A stretch of 64,000 nucleotides of DNA from Pseudopithomyces maydicus (taxonomy: Eukaryota; Ascomycota; Dothideomycetes; Pleosporales; Didymosphaeriaceae), in NCBI GenBank assembly GCA_026873275.1, contig JANTUC010000008.1:1240001-1304000 (forward strand), given 5' to 3'. This document shows, piece by piece, positions 21,805 to 31,432 of this stretch (position 1 is the stretch's first letter; each line of letters opens with the position of its first letter). Below the pieces are notes generated by a model that was given only the letters and a program-made list of their open reading frames with translations, ran no database searches and was not told the DNA's origin. A program made the position numbers and the translations under genes.

Positions 21805-23148
21805 GGTCGCGGCGTGCGGAGCGTGGGCGGCGATGCACAGTAGAGGCTGCTGTCGAGGTGGCGTCCGAGGAGGGAGGCGGACAGAGAGTGAAGTGGTCGC
21901 TTCGTCGGGGCGTCACCGGTGGAGCCTGGTTGGCGCGGGCAGCTGACTACCGTGTGCACTCAGGGTTTGCAGCACAGGAAATGATGCAGCGGACGCAACG
22001 GTGACAGGCGGCGTGGGACGGAAACAGTGTGCGCGCACACACACACACAAGGCCTTGGTGGGACGAGACTCGCTGAGGCTGAACGAAAGGAGGGCGGGCA
22101 AGATGAGAAAAGTACGGATGCGGGTAAATGAGCTAGGGGGTAGCGGGAGGGTACGGGGGTGCAAGCAGTAGCGACGCGTTGCACGGGCGCAATGGGGTTC
22201 CAAGTAGGTAGACACTGGATGTACTTGGGCGATGCCGGGTGGCGGGTGACGGGGGACGGGTGAGGTGCTCGAGCAAAAGGGGAGCGGGCGTTGGGCGGGA
22301 GGTTGCAGCCCACAGGCGACTTGAAACGGTGGGTTGTTGACTGCTCGTATGTACGCGCAATCGCTTCCTCCAATGCCTCGCTATGGCGGCCGTGCTGGAG
22401 CCATACCGCTGTAAGTACGCGTAGTTCATGCCGCGCACCAGACGCCCTAAAATAGAGCCGCTTCCGCCGCGGTCGAATGCAGTGGTGACTGCTGCCAATG
22501 TACGCAGGGCTGCATGCCCGAGAGCATCGTCGCTGCATGTCAACACGCCAGCAAGCGTGTGACGGGCAACGTACAGTAGTACCGTAGGTGCTGTACCTAC
22601 ATAGGTACCGTAGGCTGGTGGTGACTGAGGACACAGGCTCCGACGAGTCGGGCAGCGGCCATGATGCTCCCCGCGTCCTGCTTGCGAGTATACCCAAGCG
22701 TGTGTATAGATGTACGTGTTCACGTTCACGGTTCAACAGAGGTTTTGCCCTCTCCTCTCGTGCAAGCTTCCGCGCGCACAACACGGACTCGAGATTGCGG
22801 CTCAGGGCGCGCACATCGGCCGATCAGAGCCATGGGGCAGCCCACGCCAATCAGGGCGCCCACGCAGCAAGCGTCGCGTCGTCGGGCGATATGCGGTGCC
22901 CCTTTTCGAATGGGGCCGTCTTGTCGACTGTGTGAAGGAAGCACTTCAGGGCCTGCCCGCTAAGTGTAACGCGCATGGATCCAGATGCTTGGCGACCTGG
23001 ATAGTTTTATACACTGCAACCCCCAGCAACCGCGCGCTCTGCCCCCTCATATACCCCAATTGATACCGCCGACCTCGGGTACATGCTTAATTACGCCCGC
23101 CAGACCCTGAAACGAGTTCCTAGCTTTCAAGAACTGCTGTACGGCGCC
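21805..23148. promoter_or_regulatory. Divergent intergenic region, transporter/UDP-galactopyranose mutase
   Basis: A 1.34-kb GC-rich stretch between two start codons pointing apart. It contains a short CA repeat at 22034-22049. Overlapping open frames of up to 284 codons on both strands have no recognisable domain and look like the by-product of high GC content. Confidence 0.5.
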
Positions 23149-24884
23149 ATGGGTTCTGCAAAGGAAGAAATGTATGCCCAATCGCCTCACCGCCCCCGCC
23201 AGTGCGCCCGCAGAGGCACAGCTGACCTTTTGCAGTTCCGTCGACGTCCTCGTTATCGGCGCGGGTCCGACTGGTCTCGGTGCGGCGAAACGGCTGCATC
23301 AGATCGTATGCCACCCAAAGAATGCTCAACTCCTTTCGGACGCCACCTAACATGTTCAGGATGGCCCCTCGTGGTTGATTGTGGACTCGAACGAGATTCC
23401 CGGTGGACTGGCCTCCACCGACGTAACCCCCGAAGGCTTCGTACGTTACAGAAACTGTACCCCCGCCCCCTCTCCGCAACCTTGCTGACAATGTCTAGCT
23501 CTACGATGTCGGCGGCCATGTCATCTTCTCCCACTACAAATACTTTGACGACTGCATCGACGAGGCCCTCCCAAACGAAAGTGACTGGTATACCCACCAG
23601 CGCATCTCCTATGTCCGCTACAAGGGTTTGTGGGTCCCGTACCCTTACCAAAATAACATCTCCATGTTGCCCAAGGAGGACCAAGCGGCAGCTGTAGATG
23701 GCATGATCGATGCCGCTCTCGAGGCCCGCGTTGCCAACACCAAGCCGCAAGATTTCGATGAGCACATTCTGCGAACCATGGGCGAAGGCATTGCGAACCA
23801 GTTCATGAGGCCATACAACTTCAAGGTCTGGGCAGTTCCACCAAAGAAGATGCAGTGTGCTTGGTTGGGTGAGCGTGTGGCTACTCCTGACGTCAAGAAG
23901 GTTGTCAACAACATCATCCACAACAAGACTGCTGGCGGTTGGGGACCAAACGCAACTTTCCGCTTCCCTGCCCGTGACGGCACTGGTGGTATCTGGATCG
24001 CTGTCGCCAAGACTCTACCTGATTCGAAAAAGCGATTCGGCGAGCACGGTACCGTGACCAAGGTCGATGCGGATTCTAAGCGTGTCACCTTGAAAGACGG
24101 AACGGTCGTCAACTACAACAAGCTTGTCAACACCATGGCCGTTGACTCGCTTGTGGAGAGCATGGGCGACAAGGAGCTCATCGACCTTAGCAAGGGTCTC
24201 TTCTACTCAAGCACTCATGTCATTGGCGTGGGACTTCGGGGAGAGCGACCTGAGCGCATTGGCGACAAGTGTTGGTTGTACTTCCCTGAAGACAACTGCC
24301 CCTTCTACCGCGCCACCATCTTCTCCAACTACTCTCCCTACAACCAGCCGCAGGAAGATATCAAACTCGCCACTCAGCAGTTGGGCGACGGTTCAAAGCC
24401 TGGCTCATCAGAGCCCAAGGAAGGCCCCTACTGGTCCATCATGCTCGAAGTCTCCGAGTCCAGCATGAAACCTGTAGACCAAAAGAACATTCTCAAGGAG
24501 TGTATTCAAGGTTTGGTCAACACGGAGATGATCAAGCCTGGTGATGAGATTGTTTCTACTTACCACCGACGCTTCGACCACGGATACCCTACACCGTCTC
24601 TGGAACGTGAAGGTGTGCTTACCAAGCTACTCCCAGCCCTTCAGGACAAGGACATCTGGTCACGCGGTCGCTTCGGCTCATGGCGATACGAAGTAGGCAA
24701 CCAGGACCACTCCTTTATGCTGGGTGTAGAAGCTGTCGACAGCATCGTAAACGGTGCCGTTGAATTGACACTCAACTATCCCGACTTCGTCAACGGTCGC
24801 AAGAATCACGAGCGACGCCTGCAGGATGGCGCTCAATTGTTCGCCAACAAGAAAGCTGGCAAGCAGGTTGACACTGAGTTGTAA
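23149..24884 (+). CDS. glfA: UDP-galactopyranose mutase
   Basis: A flavoenzyme of 519 aa that converts UDP-galactopyranose to UDP-galactofuranose, the donor for galactofuranose in fungal cell-wall glycans. Exons: 23149-23171, 23236-23305, 23360-23440 and 23499-24884. The FAD-binding motif VDVLVIGAGPTGLGAAKRL appears right after intron 1. Next come DGPSWLIVDSNEIPGGLASTDVTPEGF and LYDVGGHVIFSHYKYFDD across introns 2 and 3. Other family signatures are YPYQNNISMLPKEDQ, MRPYNFKVWAVPPKKMQCAWLGER, WGPNATFRFPARDGTGGIW, DKCWLYFPEDNCPFYRATIFSNYSPYNQP and GRFGSWRYEVGNQDHSFMLGVEAVD. Length agrees with characterised Aspergillus enzymes. The start at 23149 is in good context (gccATGG) and the first exon is only 23 nt. 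Confidence 0.96.
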
Positions 24885-25164
24885 AGTACATTCTCGGCAC
24901 CGAAAACTGGGCAGATATTTGCAACTTCCGGGACGTGATGCTACAAAGTCGAACGGGATATGGGATATGAACGATATGATGCTTGATACCAGGAACGAAC
25001 AGCACTCAGAATAGATGTAATGGTGTCACGGGGCTGGGGCTGAGGCTTGATTTTGGCCTAGTTTTCCCCTCACACATATAATTCAATTAGCACAGACGCT
25101 ATTTGGTAACATGGCGGTAGAAAAAATAGATTGTCTTGCAGATACACTTTTCTACGCACATAGC

Positions 25165-26719
25165 TCACGCCGCCCTTTCTGCCCTGAACTTTCTCAACAC
25201 CTCCACCTCTTCCTCATTCCTTGCCCACCCCTCCTCATCCCCCACTGCCAACTTCTCGTGCCTCCACTTTTTCCCACCTGCTCCATACTCGGCACTTACC
25301 TGTGCATCACCGACGATGATCCACTTGTAAATGGTCAAGCCCTCTAATCCTACTGGACCTCTAGAGTGGATCTTGTTTGTTGATATGCCGACCTCGGTAC
25401 CGAAGCCGTATCGCTGACCATCTGCCATACGAGTAGATGTATTCCAGTATACGGACGAGGAATCAATGGCCGATAGGAAAGTCTGTGCAGTAGGAGCGTC
25501 GAGGGTGAGAATTGCATCGGTGTGGTGCGACGAGTGCGCATTCACGTGTTCTATGGCTTGATCCAGGTCGGAGATAGTTTTGATGGCTAACACGAGGTCC
25601 AAAAACTCGGTGTCGTAGTCTGCTTCAGAGGCTTCTTGTAGGAGCACTGCCGAGTGTGCGTCCAGCTTGTTCTTCAGTGCAGAGAGGGAAGCAGGGTCGC
25701 ACCGGAGGGATACACCTTTGGACAGAAGAGCTTCTGCTACAGCAGGAAGGGTGCTGTTCAGCGCGGTCTCGTGGACAAGAAGCTGTTCAAGGGCGTTGCA
25801 GCCAGCAGGATAGGAAACCTTGGCATCTACAATGATCTTTGTAGCCTTGTCCGCGGGATAGTCACCGCAAAGGTAGGCTGTGCATATGCCATCTGCGTGG
25901 CCCAGTACTGGAATTGAAGCAGTGTCCTTGACGTAACGTACAAGCTCGTTGCCTCCTCTGGGAATGCATAGATCGATGTACTGGTCCAATTTCAGCAGAT
26001 CGGCAATCACATCGCGAGTCTGGACCAATTGAAGACAATCTGAGGGAACATGCGTAGTAGAGAGGGCTCGCGAGATGATGGAGGCGATTGCGGCGAAACT
26101 GTGAGATGATTCTCTACCGCCTTTGAGGATGGCAGCGTTGCCGGATTTGATGGCAAGGGCAGAGATATTGGCAATGACTTCAGGACGGGCCTCAAAGATG
26201 ATTAGGAGGACGCCGATGGGGCAGGTTACTCTGGACAGGAGGAGATTTTCGTCTAGGAGTGTGCGTGCCGTTGTCTTGTTAACTTGGGACGGATTAGCCG
26301 TTGGACGCCGCTCTAGAAGCTTGTGCCAAGCAGGGATTTGGGTACGAGGACAGAGTACAGTATACCGACATGGTACGATGACAGCGGGAGGATGGACTGG
26401 CACGTGGGGCTGACATACTCGGATCTTCGAGGTCTCGCACATCCAATATGCCCTGCAGCATATCTTCATATTTGCCTGGCTTGCCCAGATCCAGTCTCTT
26501 CACCAAGCTCTGGCTCAGAGTTCCGCCGGCTGCAGCTTTGTTGGCATCCTCGAGGTCCTGCTTGTTGGCTGCAAGGACGTCCTCTTTCCCGTGGGCGAGG
26601 GCTGCATGGATGGCAGTCAGTGCAGCATTGCGCTCGTCTGTGGAAAGCACTGCAAGCTTGCGCGAGCCAACACGGGCAGCCTGCGCTACCTGGAGCGGCG
26701 TTGCGTTTGTAAGTGACAT
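25165..26719 (-). CDS. PRO2: Gamma-glutamyl phosphate reductase
   Basis: An aldehyde-dehydrogenase-superfamily enzyme of proline biosynthesis, reducing gamma-glutamyl phosphate to glutamate-5-semialdehyde with NADPH. Two exons, 26419-26719 and 25165-26282, give 472 aa; the intron has a GTATGT donor and a CCCAAG acceptor. The N-terminus contains VAQAARVGSRKLAVLSTDERNAAL and DLEDP, which joins across the intron to INKTTARTLLDENLLLSRVTCPIGVLLIIFEARPEV. The substrate region GNAAILKGGRE, the catalytic-cysteine motif VSYPAGCNALEQLLVHE and the C-terminal GFGTEVGISTNKIHSRGPVGLEGLT are intact. The tail after TIYKW is about 50 residues, as usual. It is convergent with the mutase (280 bp apart) and divergent from the Crh gene. 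Confidence 0.95.
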
Positions 26720-27531
26720 GGGATGACAGGCCGAAGGAGGGTTGTATTGTTCCAAGGTCGGGTGGGTGGAACGTGATAGAGCAACCTTCTTTTTCCGTGT
26801 AGCGCGTGACTCAAATCAATACGCCTCCCAAAGCGCAAACTCTGCGCAAACAAAGGCAATATGCAGGGCCCGAACTCGGTACAGGTATTTCCATGCAGCG
26901 GCAAATCCGGCAGCGCGCAGATGCTCTAAAGATAGGCAGCCGTAGCCCGTGATGGCTTTTTGCGTGGGGCCTGCCCTGGTGTTGCGGGGGGATGTGTGGC
27001 GTCACCGGCTGTGGCCGTGCGCCCTGCTTCTTGCCCTGCATGCAATGCACATCATCAAGCCTTCCCCTTCTCAGCAGCCATCATATTGGCTGCGCAATCC
27101 ACGATTCTAGAGCCACCGTATCCAGTCTGACTCTCCCCCAGCTCCCAGCTCACTGTACTCCGGCCTTGAATTATTGGCCATGTATGACGCCTGCTGGATC
27201 GCGTGGCTGGGCTCCCAGCCCCCTGCGCTGTTTCGGCACCAACCTCGTCTTTATCATCCAACCTGAGCGTCGATATCACGCGCCACAGACAAAGGCAAAC
27301 ACGTACGCAGTCGCTAGCGGGATGGCTGGCGCTGGTCTGTTCTTTTAAACATAAGCAAATTCGAGCCCGCTGCCCTCGTTGCATTCCCACCCGACCTCCC
27401 CACTGACGCCGGCTTCACCTCTGCGGCAGCTACTACTGCAGGGCCACCATCTTCCTCGGCACGTGCCGACCATCTCCCTCTTCTCAACATATTCCTACTC
27501 CCCTCCGGCCGCATTCCCAATCAATCTCGCC
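26720..27531. promoter_or_regulatory. Divergent intergenic region, PRO2 homologue/Crh gene
   Basis: About 810 bp between two start codons. The 80 bp before the Crh start are rich in CCTC/TTCC pyrimidine tracts, the usual look of a fungal core promoter and 5' UTR. An open frame continues upstream of the Crh ATG but lacks signal-peptide-like sequence. Confidence 0.5.
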
Positions 27532-28951
27532 ATGAGGTACACTCTGGGCGCCGTCGCCGTCTGTGGCCTTCTGTCAGCCCCCGCATTGGCCCAGACCTAC
27601 ACCAACTGCAACCCCACCCAAAGAAGCGACTGCCCACCCGATTCGGCCTTGGGCAAAACTGTCAACATCGACTTCACCTCCGCGTCCGACAGCTTTACTG
27701 CCGAAGGCGCGATCACATACGATTCAGATGGTGCATCGTTCACCGTTGCCAAGCAAGGCGACAGCCCCAAAATCACCTCCAAATGGTACATCATGTTTGG
27801 CCAGGTCGATATTGAGCTCCAGGCAGCACCTGGCCAAGGTATAGTCAGCAGCTTTTTCCTGCAATCTGATTGCTTGGACGAGATTGACTGGGAATGGCTG
27901 GGCGGAGACAATGCTCAAGTGCAGTCGAATTACTTCGGAAAAGGGAACACGGCTACACACGATCGCGGGGCTTTCCACGCAAACCCCGGAAACCACGATG
28001 GCTTCCAGAAGTACTCGATCATCTGGACTTCAGAGCAAATCGCCTGGCAAATTAATGGTCAAACTGTCCGCACCTTGATTCCCGACAATGCCAACGGCCA
28101 ATACCCTCAGACACCCATGATGATCAGGATTGGTGCATGGGCTGGTGGAGACCCAAATAATGATCAGGGTACCATTGATTGGGCCGGTGGTTTGACCGAC
28201 TACAGCAAGGGCCCGTACAGCATGAAAGTGAAGAGCTTGAAGGTGCAAGATTACTCGACTGGCACGCAGTACACCTACGGTGACACGAGCGGCACCTGGA
28301 CTTCGATAAAATCAAACGGCGGCACCATCAATTCTGGTGGAACACCGGTTGAGGAAGGTGCTCCGGGCATTACATCTGCTGCCACTGGCGCTCCTCTTCC
28401 TTTCACTCCCCATACAACCTCTCCCTACACCAGGCCAAGTGTCTACCCTTGGGTACCCGACACTACTGTAGCAGCAGTCCCCACCACTACCTACGGAAAC
28501 TACCCTGGGCTACCGAGCGGATGGACTGTATCAGACTCTGGCAAGGTCGTTCCTCCAAGCTTAGCTCCTGTCAGTAAGCACCTTTATTTTCCCCACCCCT
28601 TCTTCTAACTAAACTGTTACTAACTGGTCACAGTCGACATCCCTAGTCGCTTCATCTTCGCCATCTTCGCCAGCCTCACCTTCGGTTTCGTCTGGAGGTT
28701 CTGAAGAGACCACCACTTTCAGCACTGCCTACACCAGCGAATCCAAGTCCTTTGACTCCAAGGGCTTCCTCATCACTTCTGCACCATCGTCAACTTCCAC
28801 CGCATCAAATACCCTCGGCCCTGTAGCAAATAATGCTGTCGAATCCGGCGCACCGGCTCCAGCTGCTTCGAGCGCGCTCCGCTTTTCGGTCAGCCCTTCC
28901 TTAACTGTACTCCTAGCGGCATTATTGGGCGTCCTTTCCGTGCTCTTGTAG
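27532..28951 (+). CDS. GPI-anchored Crh-type GH16 glycosidase/transglycosylase
   Basis: A cell-wall enzyme of the Crh1/Utr2/Crf1 type, which cross-links chitin to beta-glucan. Exons 27532-28569 and 28634-28951 give 451 aa. Residues 1-20 form a signal peptide (ending SAPALA). The GH16 domain follows, with SKWYIMFGQVDIELQAAPGQGIVSSFFLQSD, the catalytic DEIDWEW (nucleophile and acid/base Glu at about 117 and 121) and DWAGGLTDYSKGPY. A Ser/Thr/Pro-rich linker leads to a C-terminal hydrophobic stretch after SGAPAPAASSALRF, fitting a GPI signal. That tail is in frame only if the GTCAGT donor at 28570 is used; the GTAAGC donor four bases downstream would give a different, short tail. The start at 27532 is chosen because the signal peptide begins there. 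Confidence 0.92.
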
Positions 28952-29628
28952 AAATCTTAGATTGGAGGCTGTTTTCTTTGTTTGCTTTGGCTGCTGCGTT
29001 TTGGTTTCCATGTTCTCTCGTAGCATCAGCGTTGGCGTTAGGATGGGCGAATCAGTTCGCACCAAGGTCTGCAAAGGGTGAAACATGATCACGATCATGA
29101 TTACGATCGCGATACGATCGATATTAATATGAATGAATATTTTGTGCTTGTTGCTCTACTCCCATAATTCATCCAAATCTGCACCAATTCGCGCTAATCA
29201 TCTACTTCTCAACCAACATGATTTCATAGGCACCTGAATAGGCTCATACTTGATGGAGCCATGTTTCTACGTCTTGGTGTTGTACTCGTGAAGCAACAAG
29301 TTATCATGGAAGACTGGCTCGTAGAACTGAATCGAATTGAGACGCGTTCAACTACCGGTAGGCATGAGGGGCTCAAACGTTGTGTATCGTTACACCAGTA
29401 TGACTAACATACTCGTCACGAACAAAGTTTTCTACCTTTAACGTGCACCAGGCGCGTATCCTTGTCCGGCTGTCTCATTGGGCGGGGACACATACGTCAC
29501 GTGTTCGTGTATGCATATGCCAGGGTGTGGCAGCACATTGAAATCCGTCCATAAGCACATCTTTGCCCCTTTTCTGTTTCTATCAGCCCATTAATCTAGC
29601 CCATTAATCCAGCCCAAACCCTTTGGAA
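28952..29628. other. Gene-free stretch after the Crh gene
   Basis: No gene is supported. The DNA turns AT-rich and includes palindrome-like GATC/CGATCG strings around 29090-29125. The last 100 bp hold the promoter of the peroxisomal hydrolase gene and two near-identical TTAATC-AGCCCA units at 29583-29617. Confidence 0.4.
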
Positions 29629-31131
29629 ATGTCTGCCAATAATGAATCTACCTCCGCTTTCAAGACTACTGAACATGTCATTCCATGTCAACATATACGA
29701 GGATACCCGCATTCTACGAAATCCTCTTCGGCCTTGCTTAGATTGGCGATCAAACAATATACACCCATATTTCAAGCTGAAGGAACCCAGCCAAAGATCA
29801 CCATAATTGCTGCACATGCTAATGGAATTGTGAAGGTAAGTTTTATAGAAGATCGGACGATGATTGGTATTGCCGACTAATCTGGAAGGAAACGTATGAG
29901 CCTCTGTGGGAGGAGTTGAATACAAGGCTGAAAGGTCTTATCAAGGGAATATGGATTGCCGATTGCTCTCATCAGGGCGCTAGCGGTGTATTGAATGAAG
30001 AGAAATTGGGAGATGATCGTGAGTGCCCTACGTTGTGTCCCAGCAACATAGGCACATGTCTAATTTCGTTCATCAGCGAACTGGTTCGATCATTCTCGAG
30101 ACCTTTTGACCATGGTGAATCATTTCAGAGACCTCATCCAGCCCCCAATTATTGGTATTGGTCACAGTTTAGGCTGTGCTCAACTGTAAGCACATCCTTG
30201 ATCACCCAACGTTGTACCGCAAATTTTGGGGTGATACACGCTGTACAATGGACTCAGAGCTTCCAACTGTTATTACGCTCATACACTGATCGCGATCGAT
30301 TATAGGGTTCATCTCTCTATCATGCATCCCGCACTATTCCAAGGCTTGATCCTTATTGAACCAGTGATTCAAGAAACTATTCCCCCAGGGAAACACACCG
30401 CCCTGTTGACAACCTTCCGACCCGATCGTTGGGATTCACTCGAAGAGGCCAGATCGCATCTCAAGAACAACAAATTCTTCATGTTATGGGATCCTCGCAC
30501 ATTGGAAAATTATTTGCAATACGGGACTCGTCGAATGCCAACAATATTGTATCCTGATTCCACCACCAATGCTACCACCAAGGCTGTGACATTAAAAACG
30601 ACCAAAGCTCAGGAGGCCTGGACCATTCTTAGACCGAATTTTTCCGCCCGGCCCTTGGAGGGTGACTTGGTCTTTGAAGAGCGGATGACGACTGCTGGTT
30701 ATACGCCTGATGAGACTAGATTCTTATTCCACAGGCCAGAAGCAGGTTCAGCTTTCCGGCTCTTGCCTATTCTCCAACCACCAGTGAAGTGGATCTTTGG
30801 AAGCAGAAGCTATATCAATGTACCAGGAACGCATGAAATAAAGGTAGAGCACACGGGCAAAGCAGTAAGAGGTAGTGGTGGAGCTACTGCAGAAATAATC
30901 GGGGGAGGTAGCCACATGGTCCCTTTAGAAAAAGTCGGGGAGACTGCTAACGTCGTCGCTTCCTGTATCGAGGAGCAAATGAAAGAATTTACAAAACGAG
31001 AGGCTTTCTGGGGCGGTCATGATAGTGGTAAATCCGACTTTAGTAAGCTGAGGCTTTCTGAACGCTGGAAAGAAGCGGTGAGACAGAAACCGGATATTCT
31101 CAGGCCAGTTTATGAAAAGAGTAAATTGTAA
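29629..31131 (+). CDS. Peroxisomal alpha/beta hydrolase with C-terminal SKL
   Basis: An alpha/beta hydrolase of 423 aa. Exons: 29629-29835, 29889-30018, 30077-30185 and 30306-31131. After a short N-terminus comes the strand and oxyanion region IIAAHANGIVKETYEPLWEEL. The nucleophile elbow GIGHSLGCAQL lies at the end of exon 3 (Ser nucleophile). LIEPVI follows, then a variable lid and a late His in GGGSHMVPLEK. The last three residues are SKL, a canonical type-1 peroxisomal signal. The layout matches a fungal group that includes yeast Lpx1, the peroxisomal acyl-CoA hydrolase MpaH and AKT2/AFT2-type proteins of Alternaria toxin clusters. Here no polyketide or peptide synthetase lies nearby, so a general lipid or acyl-CoA role is as likely. 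Substrate unknown. Confidence 0.85.
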
Positions 31132-31432
31132 GCGTATCATGTGATAGGGAGCTCTCCTGCTTTAGAATATCTTGTATTCCCTGTTTTTAGGAACATATCG
31201 TGAAGGGGGGTGTTTTTTTTTTTAAAACGTGACAAGTTCGCAATCGGTTGAATGCGCTTTTCATTGTACGTTGGACCAAACTTTGAGTACAGCCCCTTTT
31301 TTAGTATTGAAGGAAGTTTCGAATTGTCCAATTCCAATTACAAAGAGATTCAGGCATGGCCATCGTCTATTAATATACCCCAATAAGCCAAGAGCGGTGA
31401 AACACGTAGATTCCCAAACTCAAAGAACAGTA

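Noticed and set aside
21960..22814. 284-codon minus-strand frame between the transporter and UDP-galactopyranose mutase
   Set aside because: Composition is Arg/Ser/Pro/Cys-rich without any motif and other frames in the same DNA are equally open.
23149..28951. A cell-wall gene cluster
   Set aside because: UDP-galactopyranose mutase and the Crh enzyme are both wall-related but have a proline-biosynthesis gene between them and different orientations; chance proximity is enough to explain it.
29629..31131. A secondary-metabolite or toxin cluster around the peroxisomal hydrolase
   Set aside because: No polyketide synthase, peptide synthetase, P450 or cluster regulator lies within the window.
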